Source of the DNA: Bifidobacteriaceae bacterium | GTDB lineage: Bacteria; Actinomycetota; Actinomycetes; Actinomycetales; WQXJ01 | NCBI GenBank assembly: GCA_031272885.1 | Contig: JAISSX010000037.1 | Location: 79,034-143,033, forward strand | DNA: 64,000 nt | Direction of reading: 5' to 3' | Shown here: one piece after another, positions 45,101 through 54,138 of the stretch | How positions within the stretch are numbered: the stretch's first letter is position 1 | Layout: every line of letters starts with the position of its first letter | Program-made: the position numbers and the translations under genes | Notes under the pieces: generated by a model | Database searches by the model: none | The model's input: only the letters and a program-made list of their open reading frames with translations | What the model was told of the DNA's origin: nothing

Positions 45101-46228
45101 CTACTTGAACAGACCCGGGTCGTCCGGGGCCAGCAGTTCCAGGATGCGGTTGAGGTCTTGCACCGAGGCGAACTCGATGGTGATCTTGCCCTTACGTTGA
45201 CCCAGGTTGACGGTGACACGGGTGTCGAACCGGTCCGTCAGGCGTTCTTGTAGGGCGTCCAAGGCGTCCCGGCGGGCACCCGGCCGGGCCTTGGCCGGCT
45301 TACCCTTGCTGGCGGTGCCCACAGGCACGTCGCCCACAGCCACGATCTCTTCGGTGGACCGCACCGACAGGCCTTCAGCCACGATGCGCTGCGCCAGGCG
45401 TTCCATGGCCGCGGCATCGTTCAGACCGAGCAGGGCGCGGGCATGCCCGGCGCTGAGCACCCCGGCCGCCAGCCGCCGCTGCACCAGCGGCGGCAGTTTC
45501 AACAACCGCAGCGTGTTGGCGATGTGGGGCCGCGACCGGGCGATGCGGCTTGCTAACTCGTCTTGAGTGCAGCCGAAGTCATCCAGCATCTGCCGGTAGG
45601 CAGCGGCTTCTTCCAACGGGTTCAGGTTGGCCCGGTGCAGGTTTTCCAGCAGGGCGTCCCGCAGCAGGTCTTGATCCTGAGTTTGGCGGATGATGGCAGG
45701 GATTTCACCCAATCCGGCCACCTGGGTGGCCCGCCAGCGCCGCTCGCCCATCACCAGTTCGTAGCCGGCCTGGCCGTCTGGCGCCGGGCGTACCACCACT
45801 GGTTGGAGCAGGCCGACTTCCTTGATTGAAGCGGCCAGTTCGGCCAGGGCGTCTTCGTCGAAGACCTCGCGGGGCTGGCGCGGGTTGGGGACGATGGCGT
45901 CCACCGGCAGGAAGGCGAAACTGGCGCCGGGGACTTCGACCAGGTCGGGTTCGGGGGTGGGTGTCTCAGATTCCGGGTCAAGCCCGGGATGACCTTGAAT
46001 GGCACCGGCGGACTGACCCTCGGCAGCACCGGCGGTGGTTGGCTGGGCGGCCGATTCGAAGAAGACGTCTACCGGGCGGCGCTTGGTCTTGGTTGGTGTG
46101 GCGGCGGCGGCAGATGCCGGGTCAAGCCCGGGGTGACCAGAAGGGGCATCGCCAGTGCCGCCGGGTGTCTGGGCCGCCGGAATCAGCGCACCCAGACCCT
46201 TGCCCAGGCCGCTACGACGTTCGCTCAT
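45101..46228 (-). CDS. parB: Chromosome partitioning protein ParB
   Basis: A 375-residue CTP-dependent clamp that loads at parS and spreads. The N-terminus SERRSGLGKGLGALIP is classic ParB. A variable Pro/Thr linker follows (about 20-110), then the core with PNPRQPREVFDEDALAELAASIKEVGLLQPVVVRP, GERRWRATQVAGL, the helix-turn-helix (DELASRIARSRPHIANTLRLLKLPP), and the C-terminal dimer domain. ATG 46228 overlaps the parA stop (ATGA). Confidence 0.94.
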   Translation of the reverse strand: MSERRSGLGKGLGALIPAAQTPGGTGDAPSGHPGLDPASAAAATPTKTKRRPVDVFFESAAQPTTAGAAEGQSAGAIQGHPGLDPESETPTPEPDLVEVPGASFAFLPVDAIVPNPRQPREVFDEDALAELAASIKEVGLLQPVVVRPAPDGQAGYELVMGERRWRATQVAGLGEIPAIIRQTQDQDLLRDALLENLHRANLNPLEEAAAYRQMLDDFGCTQDELASRIARSRPHIANTLRLLKLPPLVQRRLAAGVLSAGHARALLGLNDAAAMERLAQRIVAEGLSVRSTEEIVAVGDVPVGTASKGKPAKARPGARRDALDALQERLTDRFDTRVTVNLGQRKGKITIEFASVQDLNRILELLAPDDPGLFK

Positions 46229-47253
46229 GCCCTGCCCCTTTCGGCGATTTCCTGCGCCGCGGCCAGGTAGGCCAGCGCGCCACTGGAGTTCGGATCCCAG
46301 GTGATGACAGTCTGGTCGAAGCCGGGCGCCTCGGAGATCTTGACCGACCGCGGAATGGTGGTTTGAAGCGTCTGCGCCGGGAACCACTGGCGCACCTCGT
46401 TGACCACGTCATGCGCCAGGTTGGTGCGGGCGTCATACATGGTCAAGAGGATGGTGGATAGAACCAGTTCCGGGTTCAGGCCGGCCTTGATGCCGGTGAT
46501 GGTGTCGTTCAGTTGGCTCAAGCCTTCCAGGGCGTAGTACTCGCACTGGATGGGGATCAGCACCTCGTTGGCGGCCACGAACGCGTTGAGGGTCAGCAGC
46601 CCAAGGCTGGGCGGACAGTCGATGAAAATGTAGTCCAGCGGGGCCTCTCCAGCGTGAACCAGGCCGCGGCGCAGTTCGTCCATGGCATCGATCAGGCGGT
46701 ATTCCCGGCGCGGCAGATTGACCAGTTCGATCTCGGCCCGGGACAGGTACAGCGTGGCTGGCACGCACCACAGCCCGGCCACGTCCGGGCAGCCCGCCAC
46801 GGCGTTCAGCATGGGCGTGCCGCCCAACAGCACGTCGTAGATCGAGGTCACGCCCTGGTGGTGGTCGATTCCCAAAGCCGTGGAAGCGTTGCCCTGCGGG
46901 TCGGTGTCTATCACCAGCACCCGCAGCCCGCCCTTGGCCAGCGCCGCCGCCAGGTTGACAGCTGTGGAGGTCTTGCCTACGCCGCCCTTTTGATTGGCCA
47001 CGGTGATGATGCGGGTGTGGGACGGTTTGGGGAAGCGCAGGCCGGCCAGGCGGATCCGGCGGCGGGCGTCGATGGCGGCCTGGTCACCCAGTGGGGTGTC
47101 GCTGCCCCGGGCTGGGGTGACGACGTCAGCGGCTGATGTTTCACGTGAAACATCACCAGGGGCCGAGGGGGCATCGTAGGCAGCCGCCCATGGCGGTGTT
47201 TCACGTGAAACATCCACTTGTGCCCTGCCTCCTGCCCGATTCGTTGCCGACAT
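46225..47253 (-). CDS. parA: Chromosome partitioning ATPase ParA (Soj)
   Basis: A 342-residue ParA with a deviant Walker A KGGVGKTS at about residue 90. DTDPQGNASTALG and FIDCPPSLGLLTLNAFVA further define the family. The N-terminal 60 residues are low-complexity and contain two DVSRET peptides, each encoded by a perfect parS site. No ribosome site is clear at the ATG 47253; a later start is possible but would put parS in a leader. First gene of parAB, separated from rsmG by the sigma-factor pair. Confidence 0.93.
   Translation of the reverse strand: MSATNRAGGRAQVDVSRETPPWAAAYDAPSAPGDVSRETSAADVVTPARGSDTPLGDQAAIDARRRIRLAGLRFPKPSHTRIITVANQKGGVGKTSTAVNLAAALAKGGLRVLVIDTDPQGNASTALGIDHHQGVTSIYDVLLGGTPMLNAVAGCPDVAGLWCVPATLYLSRAEIELVNLPRREYRLIDAMDELRRGLVHAGEAPLDYIFIDCPPSLGLLTLNAFVAANEVLIPIQCEYYALEGLSQLNDTITGIKAGLNPELVLSTILLTMYDARTNLAHDVVNEVRQWFPAQTLQTTIPRSVKISEAPGFDQTVITWDPNSSGALAYLAAAQEIAERGRA
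47137..47152. other. parS site 1
   Basis: Exact 16-bp parS TGTTTCACGTGAAACA, within the 5' part of parA. Confidence 0.97.
47197..47212. other. parS site 2
   Basis: Second exact parS, exactly 60 bp from site 1, also inside the parA reading frame. Confidence 0.97.
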
Positions 47254-47310
47254 ATAAGTATGGCGGGTCTTCGCCCCGACCGCGAGAGTTCAAGGTTTCA
47301 GGGGTACAAA

Positions 47311-47351
47311 ACGGGCACTATGGGCCAGCGAGGCTGGCGCATAGTGCCCGT
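47311..47351 (-). terminator. Hairpin after the sigma-factor operon
   Basis: A 12-bp outer stem ACGGGCACTATG/CATAGTGCCCGT with an inner GCCAGC/GCTGGC stem, between the membrane-protein gene stop and parA. It separates the two transcription units. Confidence 0.8.
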
Positions 47352-47370
47352 CTTGGGGTCTGCCCTGGTC

Positions 47371-48648
47371 TTACGGCGCAGTCAGTACCGTGCAAACCTT
47401 GGTGTCCGCCAGGCAGGTCACATCAACCACTACGCCGCTGGGGAAGTCACCATCGAACAGATCGGTGATCTCTGTCTCCACTTGAATGGTGTAGCCCTGA
47501 TCCAGCAGGCCAAGCTCTTCCAGTACCGCCGTGACGTCATCGACCGTGGAGAACTCCTGCTCCCCAGCCGGGTCTATACCGGCCGGGCCGGAAAGGGCCT
47601 GGATGAACTCGCCCTGCCCAATGTCGGAGAGGGCCATGTCCGGCACAAGAATGAAGCTGCCATCGGCCTCCTCGCTGTAGACCACCAGGGTGTAAGCCTC
47701 CAAGGTCTCCTCCAACTCGGCTTCGTCTGTGCCCGTGGCGCCCACGGCGTAGAACTGGCTGTCCCCGTCGCCAAGCTGGACGGAGTTGACTTGCCCCACT
47801 GGCTCCAGGCCCACCACTACACCCAACTCGACGCCCACGTGGGTTGACGTGGCCGCGGCAGACCCATTGGCGGCGGCCGCCACTTCAGCCAGGGCCGGGC
47901 AGTTCACCCCGGCCCAAATACCCGAATCCTCGTACGGGATCATCACCGTGGCCGAACCGGTTGGTGAGTCGATACGGGACGACACCGCACCGTCCGCGTT
48001 GTCCAGGCCGAACTCGGCGGCCGCCTGGGCGGCGCAGGCCTGAATGGCCGCGTCTTCCGCATCTGAGGGGCCGGACCCTTCGCCCAGAGCTTCATCCAGC
48101 TCGGCCTCCGATTCGGCCAACACCAACGAGATATCGAACGGGATGGTGTCCGTACCGTGGAGCACATAGGCACCGGCCTCGTTCTTGACCAAGGTCACCT
48201 CGTCACCCACCTCGGCCCACTCGCCGCCGGCTACCTGGTCCTTGGTCCAGGCCTTGAACACCAGGTAACTCTCCTGGCCGGTCAGATCATCCAACCGCAC
48301 CGAGAAGGTGGCGGACGTGCCGTAGGCGTCCAGGGCGACATCGACCACTTCACCGGGCAGCTGCGCCGCGGCGGCAGTCCCAGTCCCTGGACCAAACAGG
48401 GCGTAGCCCACGCCGCCCCCCACGACCAGGGCGGCCGCCACCCCAGCGGGCACCAACCGGCGCCCACGCGACCGCCCGGGCTGAACCGCGGCCTCCCCCG
48501 CCGTCTCCTCGGTCCAGACAGTGGCCCTTTCCTGATCGGCCCTAGCCACATCCGGCACCAGCCGGCGCAGCTCCGCCCGGGCCCGTGGCGTCAAACCCTC
48601 ATCCTGCTCCGCCAGGTTGTACCGCGCGAACAAACGCTTAGTCTTCAT
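47371..48648 (-). CDS. Single-pass membrane protein partnered with the sigma factor
   Basis: A 425-residue protein of unknown function. It has a charged cytoplasmic segment (MKTKRLFARYNLAEQDE...) of about 60 residues, one transmembrane helix (VPAGVAAALVVGGGVGYALFG) and a ~340-residue acidic extracellular domain, with Cys only near the middle and end (VNCPALAE, VTCLADTKVCTVL). The ATG at 48648 overlaps the sigma-factor stop and follows GGGAGG. The zinc anti-sigma signature HxxxCxxC is absent, so if it is an anti-sigma factor it is an unusual one. Sensor or accessory protein are equal options. Confidence 0.75.
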   Translation of the reverse strand: MKTKRLFARYNLAEQDEGLTPRARAELRRLVPDVARADQERATVWTEETAGEAAVQPGRSRGRRLVPAGVAAALVVGGGVGYALFGPGTGTAAAAQLPGEVVDVALDAYGTSATFSVRLDDLTGQESYLVFKAWTKDQVAGGEWAEVGDEVTLVKNEAGAYVLHGTDTIPFDISLVLAESEAELDEALGEGSGPSDAEDAAIQACAAQAAAEFGLDNADGAVSSRIDSPTGSATVMIPYEDSGIWAGVNCPALAEVAAAANGSAAATSTHVGVELGVVVGLEPVGQVNSVQLGDGDSQFYAVGATGTDEAELEETLEAYTLVVYSEEADGSFILVPDMALSDIGQGEFIQALSGPAGIDPAGEQEFSTVDDVTAVLEELGLLDQGYTIQVETEITDLFDGDFPSGVVVDVTCLADTKVCTVLTAP

Positions 48649-49211
48649 GCTTTTCCCTCCCCTGATTGATAGTGGTGGCGCAGGGCGGCCCGGGCCCGGT
48701 GCAGCCGGACCCGTACCGCTCCGGCTGAGCAGCCCAGCAAGGCAGCACATTCCGCCGTGCTGAGGCCATCCCAGTAATGCGCCATCAGGAGTTCGCGTTG
48801 GTCATCAGCCAAGGCATCGAGCGCCGTGTAGAACCTCTCGCCCGCCTGGTCCCATTCCCAGCCGGAAGGCCTCAAGGCCGCCTCGACTGCCAGTTTCCGG
48901 CCCAGTTCGGCCAGGCGCAGTTCCGCCCGGCTGTCGTTCGCCAGCACGTTGCGGGCGGTGACGAACAGCCAAGCGGCGTTGGGCACGCCGACGGTCCGGG
49001 TGTGTTCCCAGGCGATTCGGAAAGCCTCGGCCGCGATGTCCTCCGCCCGCGCCCGGTCGGCCGTGCGCCGCTGGGCGTAACCCACCACCCGCGGATACTG
49101 CCGCGTGTACAACTCCACGAATTGGGCTTGGGCTTTGGCCGATGGCGCTGCTTGGCTGGTGACCCGTATGGGCGCCGGCGGAACGATGGTGATTTCACCG
49201 CTGCCGGCCAT
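48645..49211 (-). CDS. RNA polymerase sigma factor, ECF-like (sigma-70 family)
   Basis: A 188-residue sigma factor with region 2 (VELYTRQYPRVVGYAQRRTADRARAEDIAAEAFRIAWEH) and region 4 helix-turn-helix (LSTAECAALLGCSAGAVRVRLHRARAALR). Only these two regions exist, as in ECF factors. I start at ATG 49211 because AGGAG is placed six bases before it; the track's earlier ATG lies five codons upstream. Cotranscribed with the membrane protein. The shared 21-bp element lies just upstream, possibly part of an autoregulated promoter. Confidence 0.87.
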   Translation of the reverse strand: MAGSGEITIVPPAPIRVTSQAAPSAKAQAQFVELYTRQYPRVVGYAQRRTADRARAEDIAAEAFRIAWEHTRTVGVPNAAWLFVTARNVLANDSRAELRLAELGRKLAVEAALRPSGWEWDQAGERFYTALDALADDQRELLMAHYWDGLSTAECAALLGCSAGAVRVRLHRARAALRHHYQSGEGKA

Positions 49212-49227
49212 TGCTAACTCCTGCATA

Positions 49228-49248
49228 CCAATTCATGTCCTGGGTCAC
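49228..49248. promoter_or_regulatory. Shared 21-bp element, copy B
   Basis: CCAATT-CA-TGTCCTGGGTCAC on the plus strand; its near end is 17 bp upstream of the sigma-factor start. See copy A at 40688. Confidence 0.5.
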
Positions 49249-49332
49249 CCGAAATGTTACGGCCCGCACGATTGCCCGATGGCGCCCGGCCGCCCCAGTC
49301 ATCCCGGCCACCAAGCCGGGAACGCGCCGGGG

Positions 49333-49962
49333 TCAGGGTTTGGTTTTGACGGCGCGGACCACGTAGGTGGCCTCGACGCCCGCCACGGGCGCCAGGCGGA
49401 GAACCTCGGCCTGTTCCAGGCGGTGGCGTTTCAAAGCGGCGCCGGCAGCCGCCAGTTCTTCCGCCGCCGTCTCACCCTTCATGGCCAAGAACAGCCCGCC
49501 GGTGGCCAGCAGCGGCCCGCACCACTGCGCCAACCGGTCAAGCGGACCCACCGCCCGGCTCAACACCGCCCCGGCCTGGCGCCGGCCGGCCAATTCTTCG
49601 GCCCGGGCCCGCGTCACAGTCGTGTTGCCCAACCCCAGCGCCGCCACCGCTTCGGCCAGCCACACCGTGCGCCGCAGCATCGAATCAACCAGTTCCATCG
49701 TCACGTCCGGCCGCATCAGCGCCACCACCAGGCCCGGCAGCCCGGCGCCGGATCCGACATCGATCACCGCCGCCCCGGGCGGCAGCAGCGCCGCCACCGC
49801 CCCGCAGTTGACCAAGTGTCTGGGCCACAAACGTTCTAACTCACGCGGCCCCATCAGGCCACGGACGCCGGCCTCGGCCTCAAGCAGACCTGCCAGGCTG
49901 GCCACCCCGGGATAGGCCTCACCGAAGAAGTCTCGGTACGCCGCCCGGTCTTCGGCCGCCAT
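49333..49962 (-). CDS. rsmG: 16S rRNA (guanine527-N7)-methyltransferase RsmG (GidB)
   Basis: A 209-residue SAM-dependent methyltransferase that makes m7G527 in 16S rRNA. The SAM motif is VIDVGSGAGLPGLVVAL (about residues 65-81), and PRELERLWPRHLVNC matches the RsmG N-terminal domain. Loss of this gene gives low-level streptomycin resistance in many bacteria. Its start shares bases with the jag stop (TGATG). Confidence 0.93.
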   Translation of the reverse strand: MAAEDRAAYRDFFGEAYPGVASLAGLLEAEAGVRGLMGPRELERLWPRHLVNCGAVAALLPPGAAVIDVGSGAGLPGLVVALMRPDVTMELVDSMLRRTVWLAEAVAALGLGNTTVTRARAEELAGRRQAGAVLSRAVGPLDRLAQWCGPLLATGGLFLAMKGETAAEELAAAGAALKRHRLEQAEVLRLAPVAGVEATYVVRAVKTKP

Positions 49963-50465
49963 CAGGCAGGCCTGATCACCACGTAACGGTCGGGTTCCAC
50001 ACCGGAAGACTCGCTGACCAGCCCGGCCGCCGCCACGGCATCGTGCACCACCTTGCGTTCGAAGGCGTTCATCGGCTCCAGGGACAGGTTGACGCCCTTG
50101 GCCTTGACCTCTTCGATGGCCCGTTCCGCCACCTTGCGCAGTTCGCTGCGGCGCCCCTCGCGGTAACCGGCGATGTCCAGCATCAGCCGGGAGCGCTCAC
50201 CCGTGCGGGCCTGCACCGCGATGCGGGTCAGCTCCTGCAGCGCGTCCAGCACCTCGCCATCGGCCCCCACCAGCCGGTTCAGGGACCGGTCTGAAGGATC
50301 ATCGGTCACCACGGCCACCACGGCCCGGCCGTGGTCTACGTCGATGTCGATGTCGCCCGGCAGCCCGGCAATGTCAAGCAACTCTTCCAGGTAGTCGGCC
50401 GCGATGTCGCCGTCTTCCTCCAGTTTGCTGACGGTGCGGGTTGGGGCGTCTGCTGCCTCACTCAT
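49962..50465 (-). CDS. RNA-binding protein Jag/KhpB (KH and R3H domains)
   Basis: A 167-residue protein with an N-terminal acidic part, a KH-like central region (LVGADGEVLDALQELTRIAV) and a C-terminal R3H region (GRRSELRKVAERAIEEVKAKG). The N-terminal Jag domain of Firmicutes is missing, as in most actinobacterial forms. It lies in the conserved yidC-jag-rsmG block and is linked to membrane protein biogenesis and RNA regulation. Confidence 0.9.
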   Translation of the reverse strand: MSEAADAPTRTVSKLEEDGDIAADYLEELLDIAGLPGDIDIDVDHGRAVVAVVTDDPSDRSLNRLVGADGEVLDALQELTRIAVQARTGERSRLMLDIAGYREGRRSELRKVAERAIEEVKAKGVNLSLEPMNAFERKVVHDAVAAAGLVSESSGVEPDRYVVIRPA

Positions 50466-50475
50466 GGCTACTCCT

Positions 50476-51648
50476 CTACTTCTTCCGCTTCTTGCGGGAC
50501 GTCGACTTGGGTTGCGGGCGTTGCCCGGAAGCCGGCTTGGGCTTGGTCAGGGGCGTGGGGGTGGTGGCGGTGTCGTCGCCACTGGACTCGTCTTCTGGCG
50601 CTACGGGCTCCTCGGCCGCAGCGGCCTCGCCGCCGCCGGCCGAACTTTGCCCAGCCGCGGCGCTACCGGAACTCTTCCGTTGCGACCGGGTGGTGCGTTT
50701 CGGTTGCTGGCGTTGCCCGCCGGTGGTGGGCGTCGCGCCCGCAGCCCCGCCCGCGCCATCGGCCGCCTTGTCGCCGTCTGCCAATTCGGGGTGTTTCTTG
50801 GCCTTGCGGGCCTGCATACGGCGCTCGGCTTCCGAGCCCGGCGCCGGCATGTTGCGGATGACAATGAACTGTTGCCCCATGGACCACAGGTTGGTGGTCA
50901 GCCAGTAGATCAGCACGCCGATGGGGAAGTTGACGCCGGAGACCGCGAAGATCACGGGCATCATGTACATCATGATTTTCTGCGTCCGGAACATCGGGTT
51001 GTCCAGGGCGCTTTGCGGCATGTTCTTCATGGTCAACTGCCGCTGAGTGGTGAACGTGGTGATCGACATCAGGATGATCAGCACCACGGTCACAATCCGC
51101 ACGTTGAGGGCACTAGCGCCAGCCCAAGTAGCGGGGTTCATGAAGGTGGCGCTGAGTGGCGCACCGAACATGTGCGAGTCGACAATTTCCTTCGCCACCG
51201 CGGCATCGATCGGTCCGATGGACGGCTTCTTGTAGGTGCCCTCCGAGACCGGCCCAAGGTTGTACAGCACCCGGAACAGGGCAAAGAACAAGGGTGATTG
51301 GGCCAGGATGGGCCAGCAACCGGACAGCGGGTTGGAGCCGGCCTTGCGGTACACCTCCATCATTTCTTCCTGCTGGCGCCGGCGCGACACCGGGTCGGTC
51401 TTGCCCTTGTAGCGGCGTTGGATCTTCTGCACCTCGGGCTGGATCAGCTGCATGTTGCGGGAAGACTTAATCTGCTTGACGAACAGCGGAATCATGATGC
51501 AGCGCATCACCACCACCAGGACCACAATGGCCAACATCCAGGCCACCGAGTTGTTCACCCTGATCAGCGAAAAGAACTTGTGGGCCCCGTACATGATCCA
51601 GGCGACGCACCACATGATGGGCGTCAGGATCGAATCAAACCAACCCAT
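50476..51648 (-). CDS. yidC: Membrane protein insertase YidC
   Basis: A 390-residue Oxa1/YidC insertase with helices at about 8-30, 35-60, 118-140, 180-200 and 222-245, and a positively charged hydrophilic groove. [40 protein letters not shown] is the typical cytoplasmic hairpin. A long basic tail ends in RKKRKK for ribosome contact. The ATG at 51648 overlaps yidD by 14 bases; the track extension upstream is the yidD frame. Confidence 0.94.
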   Translation of the reverse strand: MGWFDSILTPIMWCVAWIMYGAHKFFSLIRVNNSVAWMLAIVVLVVVMRCIMIPLFVKQIKSSRNMQLIQPEVQKIQRRYKGKTDPVSRRRQQEEMMEVYRKAGSNPLSGCWPILAQSPLFFALFRVLYNLGPVSEGTYKKPSIGPIDAAVAKEIVDSHMFGAPLSATFMNPATWAGASALNVRIVTVVLIILMSITTFTTQRQLTMKNMPQSALDNPMFRTQKIMMYMMPVIFAVSGVNFPIGVLIYWLTTNLWSMGQQFIVIRNMPAPGSEAERRMQARKAKKHPELADGDKAADGAGGAAGATPTTGGQRQQPKRTTRSQRKSSGSAAAGQSSAGGGEAAAAEEPVAPEDESSGDDTATTPTPLTKPKPASGQRPQPKSTSRKKRKK

Positions 51649-51949
51649 GGAACACCTTCTCCAATCCTCGGCGCTGCCAGGCGGCCAAACTCGGCGCCGG
51701 CACGTGGTCGACACCGCCCGGATGCCACGGGTTGCAGCGCATGATGCGGCGGGCCGCCAGGCCAACTCCCCGCACCAGGCCGTGTAGCCGGATCGCTTCA
51801 AGGGCATAGGCCGAACAGGTGGGGTAGAAGCGGCAGCGGGGGCCGCTCAGCGGCGAGATGACCACCTGGTAGCAGCGCACCAGGCCGGCTCCCAGCCGGG
51901 CGGGCAGGGTACCCAGGCCGCCGATGCCGCCCACCGCACCCCGCGTCAT
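51635..51949 (-). CDS. yidD: Membrane protein insertion efficiency factor YidD
   Basis: A 104-residue protein with the family core [27 protein letters not shown] and the Cys in [10 protein letters not shown]. It helps YidC-dependent insertion. Located between rnpA and yidC with overlaps on both sides. Confidence 0.94.
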   Translation of the reverse strand: MTRGAVGGIGGLGTLPARLGAGLVRCYQVVISPLSGPRCRFYPTCSAYALEAIRLHGLVRGVGLAARRIMRCNPWHPGGVDHVPAPSLAAWQRRGLEKVFHGLV

Positions 51950-52287
51950 CGGGCCTTCTCCAACACTCTGGTGAGCGTGCGGCCAACCTGGCCGTCCAGT
52001 TCCCCATAGGTGGCCGCGGCGGCCGGTGGCAGCGCCCGCACCACCAAATTGGTGCCGCCCGGAACGGTGGCCAAGTGGCCGGCCATGACCGCCCGGAGGC
52101 GCCGGGTCACCGTGTGGCGCACCACCGAGTTGCCCACCGCCTTCGACACCACAAAACCCACCAAACGATCAGAAGTTGAACCCGTAGCGGCGTAGACCAC
52201 CGCCAGCGGGCATCGAGCCACCGCCCCACCCCGGATGGTGGAGCGGAAATCCTGGGAACGCCTCATGCGGTGCGCGCGTGCCAGCAC
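51946..52287 (-). CDS. rnpA: Ribonuclease P protein component
   Basis: A 113-residue basic protein that pairs with the RNase P RNA to process tRNA 5' ends. [14 protein letters not shown] and the RNR-type motif [17 protein letters not shown] are diagnostic. The GTG start (MLARAHRM) is usual for this gene. The stop overlaps yidD by four bases. Confidence 0.94.
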   Translation of the reverse strand: MLARAHRMRRSQDFRSTIRGGAVARCPLAVVYAATGSTSDRLVGFVVSKAVGNSVVRHTVTRRLRAVMAGHLATVPGGTNLVVRALPPAAAATYGELDGQVGRTLTRVLEKAR

Positions 52288-52298
52288 CGTCAGGTGAC

Positions 52299-52436
52299 CT
52301 AGACGGTCAATTCAGCGCGCCCCTTGCGGCGGCGAGCCGCCAGGATGGCGCGGCCGGCCCGGGTCCGCATCCGCAGCCGGAAGCCGTGCTTCTTCGCCCG
52401 GCGGCGGTTGTTCGGTTGGAACGTCCTCTTACTCAC
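52299..52436 (-). CDS. rpmH: 50S ribosomal protein L34
   Basis: A 45-residue protein, GTG start, [18 protein letters not shown] at the N-terminus and [11 protein letters not shown] at the C-terminus: unmistakable bL34. It is absent from the ORF track because of its size. It heads the rpmH-rnpA-yidD-yidC-jag-rsmG operon; the stop is 11 bases from the rnpA start. Confidence 0.97.
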   Translation of the reverse strand: MSKRTFQPNNRRRAKKHGFRLRMRTRAGRAILAARRRKGRAELTV

Positions 52437-52740
52437 GAGTCACTACTCCTGCACGCTAGCGTGGCACCGTGTTCCCTGCGCGAACCGCTGCCGCTTTCAA
52501 TCACGCCCGCCCCCGGATGCGCAGACACCGGCTCCCTTATCACTCAAGGGCATTGCCGTAGGGGGTGGGGCACGCTGACATAGCCGGAACAAAACTACGG
52601 GCCTTGGGTCCCCAGGTCAAACCCGGCCCCCGCTGTCGGCGTAACCGGCACAGTCTGCCACCAGTTGGCCACTGGCCCTAGCGGACACGCCGGTCACACC
52701 GGATAGCATTTGCTGTGGATAACTCGGAACGGGGTTGACA
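52437..52740. promoter_or_regulatory. rpmH-dnaA spacer with one DnaA box
   Basis: A 304-base divergent spacer with no gene. It contains a perfect DnaA box TGTGGATAA at 52714-52722, about 20 bases before the dnaA start, suited to autorepression of dnaA. TAGCAT at about 52704 is a possible -10. The rest holds the promoters of both operons; I see no other repeat. Confidence 0.7.
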
Positions 52741-54138
52741 GTGGACACTGAGCAAGACATCGCCCAGATTTGGCAGGCCGCCCTAAGTGACCTGGTCAGC
52801 AGCCAACAGGTGACAGGCCAACGCTACGGCATCTTTTCGTTGGTTAAGCCGGTGGCCCTGGTGGATGACACTGCGTTGCTGGCCGTCGCTAACCAGTACG
52901 CCAAGGACTTCCTGGAAGCTCCCATCAACGCCACCATGCTGTCTGGTGCCCTCTCCCAAGCGGCCGGCCGCGCCTTGAAACTGGCCATCAGTGTGGACCC
53001 GTCGTTGGAACAGGACGACGACCCATACGCCGACCCCAACCCCGAGGTACCGATCACACCCGGCCCCGTGCCGCCCACCGTCTTGACCGGCCGGGAGGAT
53101 GCCGATTCTTCCCATCTGTTCCGCCGCTACACCTTCGAAAACTTCGTCATCGGCACCTCGAACCGTTTCGCCCATGCTGCGGCCGTGGCCGTCGCCGAAG
53201 CCCCGGCCAAGGCCTATAACCCCTTGTTCATCTACGGCGGTTCCGGCCTGGGCAAGACCCACCTACTGCACGCCATCGGCAACTATGCCCGGTCGCTTTC
53301 GCCCGAACTGCGCGTTCGGTACACCACCTCGGAGGAATTCACCAACGAGTTCATCAACGCGGTGCGCGATGGCCGGATGGCCGATTTCCGCCACCGCTAC
53401 CGCAACAATGACCTGCTGCTGATCGATGACATCCAGTTCCTCAAGGGCCGCGACCAAACGATGGAGGAGTTCTTCCACACCTTCAACACGCTGCATACGT
53501 CCGGCAGCCAGGTGGTGATCACGTCCGATCTGCATCCCAAACAGTTGGATGGTTTCGAGGATCGGCTGCGCTCCCGCTTCGAATGGGGCTTGATCACCGA
53601 CGTCTACGCCCCGGACTTGGAAACGAGGATCGCCATTCTGCGCATGAAGGCGGCCAGCGAAGGCCTGTTCGCGCCGGACGAGGTGGTGGAGTACATCGCC
53701 TCGCGCATCACGTCGAACGTGCGCGAACTGGAAGGCGCCCTGATCAGGGTGACCGCCTTCGCCAACCTCAACGCACAGCCGGTCGATTTGGCCTTGGCCG
53801 AAATCGTCCTGCGGGACCTGATCACGGACAATCAGGCCGAGATCACGGCATCTTTGATCATCGGCCAAACGGCCAACTACTTCGATGTCAGTATCGAGGA
53901 GATTCTTGGCCCATCCCGCACCCGCACCTTGGTCGATGCCCGCCAAATCGCGATGTACCTGTGCCGGGAACTGACCGATCTGTCCTTGCCCGCCATCGGC
54001 CGGGAGTTCGGCGGCCGGGACCACACCACGGTGATGCACGCCGAGAAGAAGGTGAAGGCCTCCATGACGGAGGACAAGAAGTTCTTTTACCGTGTGACCG
54101 AACTCACGAACCGGATCAAACAACACGCCGCGGTGTAG
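52741..54138 (+). CDS. dnaA: Chromosomal replication initiator DnaA
   Basis: A 465-residue initiator. Domain I occupies the first ~90 residues, domain II is short and acidic, and domain III (AAA+) has Walker A GGSGLGKTHLLHA, Walker B LLLIDDIQF and TSNVRELEGALIR. Domain IV ends with the DnaA signature GGRDHTTVMHAEKKV. The start is GTG 52741 (MDTEQDIAQIW) or TTG 52735, two codons earlier. A short domain II is notable against the long linkers of Streptomyces. Confidence 0.96.
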   Translation: MDTEQDIAQIWQAALSDLVSSQQVTGQRYGIFSLVKPVALVDDTALLAVANQYAKDFLEAPINATMLSGALSQAAGRALKLAISVDPSLEQDDDPYADPNPEVPITPGPVPPTVLTGREDADSSHLFRRYTFENFVIGTSNRFAHAAAVAVAEAPAKAYNPLFIYGGSGLGKTHLLHAIGNYARSLSPELRVRYTTSEEFTNEFINAVRDGRMADFRHRYRNNDLLLIDDIQFLKGRDQTMEEFFHTFNTLHTSGSQVVITSDLHPKQLDGFEDRLRSRFEWGLITDVYAPDLETRIAILRMKAASEGLFAPDEVVEYIASRITSNVRELEGALIRVTAFANLNAQPVDLALAEIVLRDLITDNQAEITASLIIGQTANYFDVSIEEILGPSRTRTLVDARQIAMYLCRELTDLSLPAIGREFGGRDHTTVMHAEKKVKASMTEDKKFFYRVTELTNRIKQHAAV

